In this document: positions 1-12,068 of the stretch, in pieces
Position numbering within the stretch: position 1 is the stretch's first letter
How the letters are laid out: the number at the start of each line of letters is the position of its first letter
DNA from: Hydractinia symbiolongicarpus
Lineage: Eukaryota; Cnidaria; Hydrozoa; Anthoathecata; Hydractiniidae
Assembly: GCF_029227915.1 (NCBI RefSeq)
Contig: NC_079878.1
Location: forward strand, 28,981,501 to 29,045,500
Direction: 5' to 3'
DNA length: 64,000 nucleotides
Notes under the pieces: model-generated
Told to the model about the DNA's origin: nothing
Seen by the model: the letters and a program-made list of their open reading frames with translations, nothing else
The model's database searches: none
Position numbers and translations under genes: made by a program

Positions 1-3000
1 ATTTCCCGAACGATTTTTTAAATTATTTTTTCACCACTAAAACGCATGAGACTTGTAGTTTTCAAAAATGTTTTCATTTTTGATGAGACTCTGTATAAAA
101 GAAGTTTAATCGCCGGCAAACGAAAACCCGCGAATTCCCGTAATTCCCGGGCTTGGCCCGTATAGTCGAATGTATACAAAGAAAGTACCCTGTGAGTAAA
201 CTCATTTCCCGAAAAATTTTTAAATTATCTTTTCACCACTAAAACGCATGAGACTTGTAGTTTTCAAAAATGTTTTCATTTTTGATAAGACGCTGAATAA
301 AAGATGTTTAATCGCCGGCAAACGAAAACCCGCGATTTCCCGTAAATACCGGACTCGGCCCGTATAGTCAAAAGTATACAAAGAAAGTACCCAAGGAGTA
401 AACTCATTTCCCGAACGATTTTTTAAATTATTTTTTCACCACTAAAACGCATGAGACTTGTAGTTTTCAGGAATGTTTTCATTTTTGATGAGACGCTTAA
501 TGAAAGAAGTTTAATTGCCGGCAAACGAAAACCCGCGATTTCCCGTGAATCCCGGGCTTGGCCCGTATAGTCGAATGTATACAAAGAAAGTACCTTGTGA
601 GTAAACTCATTTCCCGAACGATTTTTTAAATTATTTTTTCACCACTAAAACGCATGAGACTTGTAGTTTTCAAAAATGTTTTCATTTTTGATGAGACGTT
701 GAATGTAAGAAGTTTAATCGCCGGCAAACAAAATCCCGCGATTTCCCGTAAATCCCGTGCTTGGCCCGTATAGTCGAATGTATACAAAGAAAGTACCCTG
801 TGAGTAAACTCATTTCCCGAACAATTTTTTAAATTATTTTTTCACCACTAAAACACATGAGACTTTGTAGTTTTCAAAAATGTTTTCATTTTTGATGAGA
901 CTCTGTATAAAAGAAGTTTAATCGCCGGCAAACGAAAACCCGCGAATTCCCGTAAATCCCGGGCTTGGCCCGTATAGTCGAATGTATACAAAGAAAGTAC
1001 CCTGTGAGTAAACTCATTTCCCGAAAAATTTTTAAATTATCTTTTCACCACTAAAACGCATGAGACTTGTAGTTTTCAAAAATGTTTTCATTTTTGATAA
1101 GACGCTGAATAAAAGATGTTTAATCGCCGGCAAACCAAAACCCGCGATTTCCCGTAAATACCGGACTCGGCCCGTATAGTCAAAAGTATACAAAGAAAGT
1201 ACCCAGGGAGTAAACTCATTTCCCGAACGATTTTTTGAATTATTTTTTCACCACTAAAACGCATGAGACTTGTAGTTTTCAGGAATGTTTTCATTTTTGA
1301 TGAGACGCTTAATGAAAGAAGTTTAATTGCCGGCAAACGAAAACCCGCGATTTCCCGTAAATCCCAGGCTTGGCCCGTATAGTCGAATGTATACAAAGAA
1401 AGTATCTTGTGAGTAAACTCATTTTCCGAACGATTTTTTAAATTATTTTTTCACCACTAAAACGCATAAGACTTGTAGTTTTCAAAAATGTTTTCATTTT
1501 TGATGAGACGTTGAATGTAAGAAGTTTAATCGCCGGCAAACAAAAACCCGCGATTTCCCGTAAATCCCGGGCTTGGCCCGTATAGTCGAATGTATACAAA
1601 GAAAGTACCTTGTGAGTAAACTCATTTCCCGAACGATTTTTTAAATTATTTTTTCACAACTAAAACGCATAAGACTTGTAGTTTTCAAAAATGTTTTCAT
1701 TTTTGATGAGACTCTGAATAAAAGAAGTTTAATCGCCGGCAAACGAAAACCCGCGAATTCCCGTAAATCCCGGGCTTGGCCCGTATAGTCGAATGTATAC
1801 GAAGAAAGTACCCTGTGAGTAAACTCATTTCCCGAACGATTTTTTAAATTATCTTTTCACCACTAAAACGCATGAGACTTGTAGTTTTCAAAAATGTTTT
1901 CATTTTTGATAAGACGCTGAATAAAAGATGTTTAATCGCCGGCAAACCAAAACCCGCGATTTCCCGTAAATACCGGACTCGGCCCGTATAGTCAAAAGTA
2001 TACAAAGAAAGTACCCTGTGAGTAAACTCATTTCCCGAAAAATTTTTAAATTATTTTTTCACCACTAAAACGCATGAGACTTGTAGTTTTCAGGAATGTT
2101 TTCATTTTTGATGAGACGCTTAATGAAAGAAGTTTAATTGCCGGCAAACGAAAACCCGCGATTTCCCGTAAATCCCGGGCTTGGCCCGTATAGTCGAATG
2201 TATACAAAGAAAGTATCTTGTGAGTAAACTCATTTCCCGAACGATTTTTTAAATTATTTTTTCACCACTAAAACGCATAAGACTTGTAGTTTTCAAAAAT
2301 GTTTTCATTTTTGATGAGACGTTGAATGTAAGAAGTTTAATCGCCGGCAAACAAAAACCCGCGATTTCCCGTAAATCCCGGGCTTGGCCCGTATAGTCGA
2401 ATGTATACGAAGAAAGTACCCTGTGAGTAAACTCATTTCCCGAACGATTTTTTAAATTATCTTTTCACCACTAAAACGCATGAGACTTGTAGTTTTCAAA
2501 AATGTTTTCATTTTTAATAAGACGCTGAATAAAAGATGTTTAATCGCCGGCAAACCAAAACCCGCGATTTCCCGTAAATACCGGAATCGGCCCGTATAGT
2601 CAAAAGTATACAAAGAAAGTACCCAGGGAGTAAACTCATTTCCCGAACGATTTTTTAAATTATTTTTTCACCACTAAAACGCATGAGACTTGTAGTTTTC
2701 AAAAATGTTTTCATTTTTGATGAGACGCTGAATAAAAGATGTTTTATCGTCGGCAAACGAAAACCCGCGATTTCATGTAAATCCCGGACTCGGCCCGTAT
2801 AGTCAAAAGTATACAAAGAAAGTACCCAAGGAGTAAACTCATTTCCCGAACGATTTTTTGAATTATTTTTTCACCACTGAAACGCATGAGACTTGTGATT
2901 TTCAGGAATGTTTTCATTTTTGATGAGACGCTTAATGAAAGAAGTTTAATTGCCGGCAAACGAAAACCCGCGATTTCCCGTAAATCCCGGGCTTGGCCCG

Positions 3001-3669
3001 TATAGTCGAATGTATACAAAGAAAGTACCTTGTGAGTAAACTCATTTCCCGAACGATTTTTTAAATTATTTTTTCACCACTAAAACGCATGAGACTTGTA
3101 GTTTTCAAAAATGTTTTCATTTTTGATGAGACTCTGAATAAAAGAAGTTTAATCGCAGGCAAACGAAAACCCGCGAATTCCCGTAAATCCCGGGCTTGGC
3201 CCGTATAGTCGAATGTATACAAAGAAAGTACCCTGTGAGTAAACTCATTTCCCGAACGATTTTTTAAATTATCTTTTCACCACTAAAACGCATGAGACTT
3301 GTAGTTTTCAAAAATGTTTTCATTTTTGATAAGACGCTGAATAAAAAATGTTTAATCGCCGGCAAAACAAAACCCGCGATTTCCCGTAAATCCCGTGCTT
3401 GGCCCGTATAGTCGAGTACATACAAAGAAAGTACCCTGTGAGTAAACTCATTTCCAGAACGATTTTTTAAATTATCTTTTCACCACTAAAACGCATGAGA
3501 CTTGTAGTTTTCAAAAATGTTTTCATTTTTGATGAGACTCTGAATAAAAGAAGTTTAATCGCCGGCAAACGAAAACCCGCGAATTCCCGTAAATCCCGGG
3601 CTTGGCCCGTATAGTCGAATGTATACAAAGAAAGTACCCTGTGAGTAAACTCATTTCCCGAACGATTTT
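1..3669 (-). repeat. Four-monomer HOR domain (about 811 bp)
   Basis: Four monomer subtypes rotate in a mostly fixed order. The CTCTGTATAAAAG marker falls at 89 and 901, 812 bp apart; one extra T in GAGACTTTGTAG near 865 explains 812 rather than 811. The ACCGGACTCGG, GCTTAATGAAAG and GTTGAATGTAAG markers repeat at the same offset. From about 1.6 kb the order becomes irregular: units lose or gain a monomer, and the TCTGTATAAAAG marker becomes TCTGAATAAAAG. This is an older, partly scrambled HOR. Confidence 0.75.
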
Positions 3670-6103
3670 TTAAATTATCTTTTCACCACTAAAACGCATG
3701 AGACTTGTAGTTTTCAAAAATGTTTTCATTTTTGATAAGACGCTGAATAAAAGATGTTTAATCGCCGGCAAACCAAAACCCGCGATTTCCCGTAAATACC
3801 GGACTCGGCCCGTATAGTCAAAAGTATACAAAGAAAGTACCCAGGGAGTAAACTCATTTCCCGAACGATTTTTTAAATTATTTTTTCACCACTAAAACGC
3901 ATGAGACTTGTAGTTTTCAAAAATGTTTTCATTTTTGATGAGACGCTGAATAAAAGATGTTTAATCGCCGGCAAACCAAAACCCGCGATTTCCCGTAAAT
4001 ACCAGACTCGGCCCGTATAGTCAAAAGTATACAAAGAAAGTACCCAGGGAGTAAACTCATTTCCCGAACGATTTTTTAAATTATTTTTTTACCACTAAAA
4101 CGCATGAGACTTGTAGTTTTCAAAAATGTTTTCATTTTTGATGAGACGCTGAATAAAAGATGTTTAATCGCCGGCAAACGAAAACCCGCGATTTCCCGTA
4201 AATCCCGGACTCGGCCCGTATAGTCAAAAGTATACAAAGAAAGTACCCAAGGAGTAAACTCATTTCCCGAACGATTTTTTAAATTATTTTTTCACCACTA
4301 AAACGCATGAGACTTGTAGTTTTCAGGAATGTTTTCATTTTTGATGAGACGCTTAATGAAAGAAGTTTAATTGCCGGCAAACGAAAACCCGCGATTTCCC
4401 GTAAATCCCGGGCTTGGCCCGTATAGTCGAATGTATACAAAGAAAGTACCTTGTGAGTAAACTCATTTCCCGAACGATTTTTTAAATTATTTTTTCACCA
4501 CTAAAACGCATGAGACTTGTAGTTTTCAAAAATGTTTTCATTTTTGATGAGACGTTGAATGTAAGAAGTTTAATCGCCGGCAAACAAAATCCCGCGATTT
4601 CCCGTAAATCCCGTGCTTGGCCCGTATAGTCGAATGTATACAAAGAAAGTACCCTGTGAGTAAACTCATTTCCCGAACAATTTTTTAAATTATTTTTTCA
4701 CCACTAAAACACATGAGACTTGTAGTTTTCAAAAATGTTTTCATTTTTGATGAGACTCTGTATAAAAGAAGTTTAATCGCCGGCAAACGAAAACCCGCGA
4801 ATTCCCGTAAATCCCGCGCTTGGCCCGTATAGTCGAATGTATACAAAGAAAGTACCCTGTGAGTAAACTCATTTCCCGAAAAAATTTTAAATTATCTTTT
4901 CACCACTAAAACGCATGAGACTTGTAGTTTTCAAAAATGTTTTCATTTTTGATAAGACGCTGAATAAAAGATGTTTAATCGCCGGCAAACCAAAACCCGC
5001 GATTTCCCGTAAATACCGGACTCGGCCCGTATAGTCAAAAGTATACAAAGAAAGTACCCAGGGAGTAAACTCATTTCCCGAACGATTTTTTAAATTATTT
5101 TTTCACCACTAAAACGCATGAGACTTGTAGTTTTCAAAAATGTTTTCATTTTTGATGAGACGCTGAATAAAAGATGTTTAATCGCCGGCAAACCAAAACC
5201 CGCGATTTCCCGTAAATACCGGACTCGGCCCGTATAGTCAAAAGTATACAAAGAAAGTACCCAGGGAGTAAACTCATTTCCCGAACGATTTTTTAAATTA
5301 TTTTTTTACCACTAAAACGCATGAGACGTGTAGTTTTCAAAAATGTTTTCATTTTTGATGAGACGCTGAATAAAAGATGTTTAATCGCCGGCAAACGAAA
5401 ACCCGCGATTTCCCGTAAATCCCGGACTCGGCCCGTATAGTCAAAAGTATACAAAGAAAGTACCCAAGGAGTAAACTCATTTCCCGAACGATTTTTTAAA
5501 TTATTTTTTCACCACTAAAACGCATGAGACTTGTAGTTTTCAGGAATGTTTTCATTTTTGATGAGACGCTTAATGAAAGAAGTTTAATTGCCGGCAAACG
5601 AAAACCCGCGATTTCCCGTAAATCCCGGGCTTGGCCCGTATAGTCGAATGTATACAAAGAAAGTACCTTGTGAGTAAACTCATTTCCCGAACGATTTTTT
5701 AAATTATTTTTTCACCACTAAAACGCATGAGACTTGTAGTTTTCAAAAATGTTTTCATTTTTGATGAGACGTTGAATGTAAGAAGTTTAATCGCCGGCAA
5801 ACAAAATCCCGCGATTTCCCGTAAATCCCGTGCTTGGCCCGTATAGTCGAATGTATACAAAGAAAGTACCCTGTGAGTAAACTCATTTCCCGAACAATTT
5901 TTTAAATTATTTTTTCACCACTAAAACACATGAGACTTGTAGTTTTCAAAAATGTTTTCATTTTTGATGAGACTCTGTATAAAAGAAGTTTAATCGCCGG
6001 CAAACGAAAACCCGCGAATTCCCGTAAATCCCGCGCTTGGCCCGTATAGTCGAATGTATACAAAGAAAGTACCCTGTGAGTAAACTCATTTCCCGAAAAA
6101 ATT
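3670..6103 (-). repeat. Six-monomer tandem duplication (2 x 1,217 bp)
   Basis: Copy 1 is about 3,670-4,886 and copy 2 about 4,887-6,103. Private variants repeat at exactly 1,217 bp: the run TTATTTTTTTACC at 4,081 and 5,298, and CTCTGTATAAAAG at 4,756 and 5,973. The copies differ by a few substitutions, such as ACCAGACTCGG near 4,001 against ACCGGACTCGG, and GAGACTTG against GAGACGTG near 5,325. A third copy begins at 6,104 but switches to other subtypes within about two monomers (to 6,474). Edges are approximate. Confidence 0.8.
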
Positions 6104-6474
6104 TTAAATTATCTTTTCACCACTAAAACGCATGAGACTTGTAGTTTTCAAAAATGTTTTCATTTTTGATAAGACGCTGAATAAAAGATGTTTAATCGCC
6201 GGCAAACCAAAACCCGCGATTTCCCGTAAATACCGGACTCGGCCCGTATAGTCAAAAGTATACAAAGAAAGTACCCAGGGAGTAAACTCATTTCCCGAAC
6301 GATTTTTTGAATTATTTTTTCACCACTAAAACGCATGAGACTTGTAGTTTTCAGGAATGTTTTCATTTTTGATGAGACGCTTAATGAAAGAAGTTTAATT
6401 GCCGGCAAACGAAAACCCGCGATTTCCCGTAAATCCCGGGCTTGGCCCGTATAGTCGAATGTATACAAAGAAAG

Positions 6475-8502
6475 TATCTTGTGAGTAAACTCATTTCCCG
6501 AACGATTTTTTAAATTATTTTTTCACCACTAAAACGCATAAGACTTGTAGTTTTCAAAAATGTTTTCATTTTTGATGAGACGTTGAATGTAAGAAGTTTA
6601 ATCGCCGGCAAACAAAAACCCGCGATTTCCCGTAAATCCCGGGCTTGGCCCGTATAGTCGAATGTATACAAAGAAAGTACCTTGTGAGTAAACTCATTTC
6701 CCGAACGATTTTTTAAATTATTTTTTCACAACTAAAACGCATAAGACTTGTAGTTTTCAAAAATGTTTTCATTTTTGATGAGACGTTGAATGTAAGAAGT
6801 TTAATCGCCGGCAAACAAAAATCCGCGATTTCCCGTAAATCCCGGGCTTGGCCCGTATAGTCGAATGTATACAAAGAAAGTACCCTGTGAGTAAACTCAT
6901 TTCCCGAAAAAATTTTAAATTATCTTTTCACCACTAAAACGCATGAGACTTGTAGTTTTCAAAAATGTTTTCATTTTTGATAAGACGCTGAATAAAAGAT
7001 GTTTAATCGCCGGCAAACCAAAACCCGCGATTTCCCGTAAATACCGGACTCGGCCCGTATAGTCAAAAGTATACAAAGAAAGTACCCAGGGAGTAAACTC
7101 ATTTCCCGAACGATTTTTTGAATTATTTTTTCACCACTAAAACGCATGAGACTTGTAGTTTTCAGGAATGTTTTCATTTTTGATGAGACGCTTAATGAAA
7201 GAAGTTTAATTGCCGGCAAACGAAAACCCGCGATTTCCCGTAAATCCCGGGCTTGGCCCGTATAGTCGAATGTATACAAAGAAAGTATCTTGTGAGTAAA
7301 CTCATTTCCCGAACGATTTTTTAAATTATTTTTTCACAACTAAAACGCATAAGACTTGTAGTTTTCAAAAATGTTTTCATTTTTGATGAGACGTTGAATG
7401 TAAGAAGTTTAATCGCCGGCAAACAAAAATCCGCGATTTCCCGTAAATCCCGGGCTTGGCCCGTATAGTCGAATGTATACAAAGAAAGTACCCTGTGAGT
7501 AAACTCATTTCCCGAACAATTTTTTAAATTATTTTTTCACCACTAAAACACATGAGACTTGTAGTTTTAAAAAATGTTTTCATTTTTGATGAGACGCTGA
7601 ATATAAGAAGTTTAATTGCCGGCAAACAAAAACCCGCGATTTCCCGTAAATCCCGGGCTTGGCCCGTATAGTCGAATGTATACAAAGAAAGTACCCTGTG
7701 AGTAAACTCATTTCCCGAAAAATTTTTAAATTATCTTTTCACCACTAAAACGCATGAGACTTGTAGTTTTCAAAAATGTTTTCATTTTTGATAAGACGCT
7801 GAATAAAAGATGTTTAATCGCCGGCAAACCAAAACCCGCGATTTCCCGTAAATACCGGACTCGGCCCGTATAGTCAAAAGTATACAAAGAAAGTACCCAG
7901 GGAGTAAACTATTTTCCCGAACGATTTTTTGAATTATTTTTTCACCACTAAAACGCATGAGACTTGTAGTTTTCAGGAATGTTTTCATTTTTGATGAGAC
8001 GCTTAATGAAAGAAGTTTAATTGCCGGCAAACGAAAACCCGCGATTTCCCGTAAATCCCGGGCTTGGCCCGTATAGTCGAATGTATACAAAGAAAGTATC
8101 TTGTGAGTAAACTCATTTGCCGAACGATTTTTTAAATTATTTTTTCACCACTAAAACGCATAATACTTGTAGTTTTCAAAAATGTTTTCATTTTTGATGA
8201 GACGTTGAATGTAAGAAGTTTAATCGCCGGCAAACAAAAACCCGCGATTTCCCGTAAATCCCGGGCTTGGACCGTATAGTCGAATGTATACAAAGAAAGT
8301 ACCTTGTGAGTAAACTCATTTCCCGAACGATTTTTTAAATTATTTTTTCACAACTAAAACGCATAAGACTTGTAGTTTTCAAAAATGTTTTCATTTTTGA
8401 TGAGACGTTGAATGTAAGAAGTTTAATCGCCAGCAAACAAAAACCCGCGATTTCCCGTAAATCCCGGGCTTGGCCCGTATAGTCGAATGTATACAAAGAA
8501 AG
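6475..8502 (-). repeat. Ten-monomer HOR, copy 1 (2,028 bp)
   Basis: This is the first of two adjacent 2,028 bp copies. Private markers match the next copy at a constant offset: GTAAACTATTTTCCCG near 7,905, CATTTGCCGAACG near 8,113, CTTGGACCGTATAG near 8,266, and ATCGCCAGCAAAC near 8,427. I found no difference between the copies by eye, which suggests a recent duplication. Within the unit, the ATAAGACGCTGAATAAAAG and GCTTAATGAAAG subtypes recur about 811 bp apart, so the older four-monomer pattern is nested in the ten-monomer one. Confidence 0.85.
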
Positions 8503-10530
8503 TATCTTGTGAGTAAACTCATTTCCCGAACGATTTTTTAAATTATTTTTTCACCACTAAAACGCATAAGACTTGTAGTTTTCAAAAATGTTTTCATTTT
8601 TGATGAGACGTTGAATGTAAGAAGTTTAATCGCCGGCAAACAAAAACCCGCGATTTCCCGTAAATCCCGGGCTTGGCCCGTATAGTCGAATGTATACAAA
8701 GAAAGTACCTTGTGAGTAAACTCATTTCCCGAACGATTTTTTAAATTATTTTTTCACAACTAAAACGCATAAGACTTGTAGTTTTCAAAAATGTTTTCAT
8801 TTTTGATGAGACGTTGAATGTAAGAAGTTTAATCGCCGGCAAACAAAAATCCGCGATTTCCCGTAAATCCCGGGCTTGGCCCGTATAGTCGAATGTATAC
8901 AAAGAAAGTACCCTGTGAGTAAACTCATTTCCCGAAAAAATTTTAAATTATCTTTTCACCACTAAAACGCATGAGACTTGTAGTTTTCAAAAATGTTTTC
9001 ATTTTTGATAAGACGCTGAATAAAAGATGTTTAATCGCCGGCAAACCAAAACCCGCGATTTCCCGTAAATACCGGACTCGGCCCGTATAGTCAAAAGTAT
9101 ACAAAGAAAGTACCCAGGGAGTAAACTCATTTCCCGAACGATTTTTTGAATTATTTTTTCACCACTAAAACGCATGAGACTTGTAGTTTTCAGGAATGTT
9201 TTCATTTTTGATGAGACGCTTAATGAAAGAAGTTTAATTGCCGGCAAACGAAAACCCGCGATTTCCCGTAAATCCCGGGCTTGGCCCGTATAGTCGAATG
9301 TATACAAAGAAAGTATCTTGTGAGTAAACTCATTTCCCGAACGATTTTTTAAATTATTTTTTCACAACTAAAACGCATAAGACTTGTAGTTTTCAAAAAT
9401 GTTTTCATTTTTGATGAGACGTTGAATGTAAGAAGTTTAATCGCCGGCAAACAAAAATCCGCGATTTCCCGTAAATCCCGGGCTTGGCCCGTATAGTCGA
9501 ATGTATACAAAGAAAGTACCCTGTGAGTAAACTCATTTCCCGAACAATTTTTTAAATTATTTTTTCACCACTAAAACACATGAGACTTGTAGTTTTAAAA
9601 AATGTTTTCATTTTTGATGAGACGCTGAATATAAGAAGTTTAATTGCCGGCAAACAAAAACCCGCGATTTCCCGTAAATCCCGGGCTTGGCCCGTATAGT
9701 CGAATGTATACAAAGAAAGTACCCTGTGAGTAAACTCATTTCCCGAAAAATTTTTAAATTATCTTTTCACCACTAAAACGCATGAGACTTGTAGTTTTCA
9801 AAAATGTTTTCATTTTTGATAAGACGCTGAATAAAAGATGTTTAATCGCCGGCAAACCAAAACCCGCGATTTCCCGTAAATACCGGACTCGGCCCGTATA
9901 GTCAAAAGTATACAAAGAAAGTACCCAGGGAGTAAACTATTTTCCCGAACGATTTTTTGAATTATTTTTTCACCACTAAAACGCATGAGACTTGTAGTTT
10001 TCAGGAATGTTTTCATTTTTGATGAGACGCTTAATGAAAGAAGTTTAATTGCCGGCAAACGAAAACCCGCGATTTCCCGTAAATCCCGGGCTTGGCCCGT
10101 ATAGTCGAATGTATACAAAGAAAGTATCTTGTGAGTAAACTCATTTGCCGAACGATTTTTTAAATTATTTTTTCACCACTAAAACGCATAATACTTGTAG
10201 TTTTCAAAAATGTTTTCATTTTTGATGAGACGTTGAATGTAAGAAGTTTAATCGCCGGCAAACAAAAACCCGCGATTTCCCGTAAATCCCGGGCTTGGAC
10301 CGTATAGTCGAATGTATACAAAGAAAGTACCTTGTGAGTAAACTCATTTCCCGAACGATTTTTTAAATTATTTTTTCACAACTAAAACGCATAAGACTTG
10401 TAGTTTTCAAAAATGTTTTCATTTTTGATGAGACGTTGAATGTAAGAAGTTTAATCGCCAGCAAACAAAAACCCGCGATTTCCCGTAAATCCCGGGCTTG
10501 GCCCGTATAGTCGAATGTATACAAAGAAAG
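8503..10530 (-). repeat. Ten-monomer HOR, copy 2 (2,028 bp)
   Basis: Direct tandem repeat of 6,475-8,502. Its markers are GTAAACTATTTTCCCG near 9,933, CATTTGCCGAACG near 10,141, CTTGGACCGTATAG near 10,294, and ATCGCCAGCAAAC near 10,455. The match ends where copy 1 continues with GTATCTTGTGAG and this copy with GTACCCTGTGAG (about 8,502 and 10,530), which sets the right-hand boundary. Confidence 0.85.
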
Positions 10531-12064
10531 TACCCTGTGAGTAAACTCATTTCCCGAACAATTTTTTAAATTATTTTTTCACCACTAAAACACATGAGAC
10601 TTGTAGTTTTAAAAAATGTTTTCATTTTTGATGAGACGCTGAATATAAGAAGTTTAATTGCCGGCAAACAAAAACCCGCGATTTCCCGTAAATCCCGTGC
10701 TTGGCCCGTATAGTCGAGTACATACAAAGAAAGTACCCTGTGAGTAAACTCATTTCTCGAACGGTTTTTTAAATTATTTTTTCACCACTAAAACGCATGA
10801 GACTTGTAGTTTTCAAAAATGTTTTCATTTTTGATGAGACGCTGAATAAAAGAAGTTTAATCGCCGGCAAACAAAACCCGCAATTTCCCGTAAATCCCGT
10901 GCTTGGCTCGTATAGTCAAGTATATACAAAGAAAGTACCCTGTGAGTAAACTCCTTTCCAGAACGATTTTTTATATTATCTTTTCACCACTAAAACGCAT
11001 GAGACTTGTAGTTTTCAAAAATGTTTTCATTTTTGATGAGACGCGGAATAAAAGAAGTTTAATCGCCGGCAAACGAAAACCCGCGATTTCCAGTAAATCC
11101 CGGACTCGGCCCGTATAGTCAAAAGTACACAAAGAAAATACTCAGGGAGTAAACTCATTTCCCGAACGATTTTTTAAATTATTTTTTCACCACTAAAACG
11201 TATGAGACTTGTAGTTTCCAAAAATGTTTTCATTTTTGATGAGATGCTGAATTAAAGAAGTTTAATCGCCGGCAAACGAAAACCCGCGATTTCCCGTAAA
11301 TCCCGCACTCGGCCCGTATAGTCAAAAGTATACAAAGAAAGTACCCTGCGAGTAAACTCATTTTCAGAACGATTTTTTAAATTATCTTTTCACCACTAAA
11401 ACGCACGAGACTTGTAGTTTTCAAAAATGTTTTCATTTTTGATGAGACGCTGAATAAAAGAAGTTTAATCGCCGGCAAACCAAAACCCGCGAATTCCCGT
11501 AAATCCCAAACTCGGCCCTTATAGTCAAAAGTATACAAAGAAAATACCCAGGGAGTAAACTCATTTCCAGAACGATTTTTTTAATTAACTTTTCACCACT
11601 AAAACGCATGAGACTTGTAGTTTTCAAAAATGTTTTCATTTTTGATAAGACGCTGAATAAAAGATGTTTAATCGCCGTCTAACCAAAACCCGCGATTTCC
11701 CGTAAATACCTGACTCGGCCCGTATAGTCAAAAGTATACAAAGAAAGTACCCAGGGAGTAAACTCATTTTCCGAAAGATTTTTTAAATTATTTTTTCACC
11801 ACTAAAACGCATGAGACTTGTAGTTTTCAAAAATGTTTTCATTTTTGATGAGACGCTGAATGAAAGAAGTTTAATCGCCGGCAAACGAAAACCTACGATT
11901 TCCCGTAAATCCCGTGCTTGGCCCGTATAGTCGAGTATATACAAAGAAAATACCCAGGAAGTAAACTCATTTCCCGAACGATTTTTTAAATTATTTTTTC
12001 ACCACTAAAACGCAAGAGACTTGTAGTTTTCAAAAATGTTTTCATTTTTGATGAGACGCTAAAT
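10531..12064 (-). repeat. Divergent monomers flanking the inversion
   Basis: About 7.5 monomers with subtypes not seen elsewhere in the minus arm: TATATTATCTTTTCACC with CTCCTTTCCAGAACG (near 10,950-10,985), CGCACGAGAC (near 11,402), AAATCCCAAACTCGG with GCGAATTCCC (near 11,490-11,515), and GCCGTCTAACC (near 11,673). Read as reverse complement, these subtypes and their order resemble plus-arm segments at about 13.2-14.1 and 17.2-18.4 kb. The segment therefore looks like an inverted relative of the plus arm next to the junction. Confidence 0.7.
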
Positions 12065-12068
12065 GGGA
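12065..12068. other. Inversion junction between the two array arms
   Basis: Up to about 12,064 the sequence follows the minus-arm monomer (GATGAGACGCTAAAT). From 12,069 it follows the plus-arm monomer (CGGGATTTACGGG). The 3-4 bases between them are ambiguous or belong to both sides. The joined monomers are cut at different internal positions: the left one just after the dyad, the right one inside the CGGG cluster. The join is therefore not a symmetric palindrome centre. It is blunt or near-blunt, with no inserted unique DNA or transposon remnant. A true inversion breakpoint fits; an assembly misjoin inside a satellite cannot be excluded from sequence alone. Confidence 0.9.

Larger units (their letters stand above)
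1..12064 (-). repeat. 203 bp satellite array, minus-orientation arm
   Basis: About 59 head-to-tail monomers. The ATTTCCCG box recurs at 1, 204, 406 and 609, giving periods of 203, 202 and 203. The 202 bp copy lacks one base in the T-run after the box. Monomers read as the reverse complement of everything after 12,069: here TTCACCACTAAAACGCATGA precedes GCCGGC, whereas to the right TCATGCGTTTTAGTGGTGAA is seen. Four subtypes can be told apart in the segment after GATGAGAC or GATAAGAC: GCTGAATAAAAGATG, GCTTAATGAAAG, GTTGAATGTAAG, and TCTGTATAAAAG or TCTGAATAAAAG. No non-satellite DNA interrupts the arm and no gene is supported. Orientation and period are seen directly; heterochromatic location is inferred. 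Confidence 0.97.

Noticed and set aside
85-105. TATA-box-like CTGTATAAAAG (also near 901, 4,756 and 5,973)
   Set aside because: It is present only in one drifting subtype, while sister monomers have CTGAATAAAAG. No initiator or downstream gene exists.
10903-11118. Basic lysine/arginine-rich 71-codon frame that recurs at 13,066, 15,297, 20,693, 23,534 and 27,795
   Set aside because: It could be mistaken for a small DNA-binding protein, but it arises only in the subtype whose AATATAAAA and GGAAAGGAG changes remove stops. It follows the array orientation and has no independent conservation.
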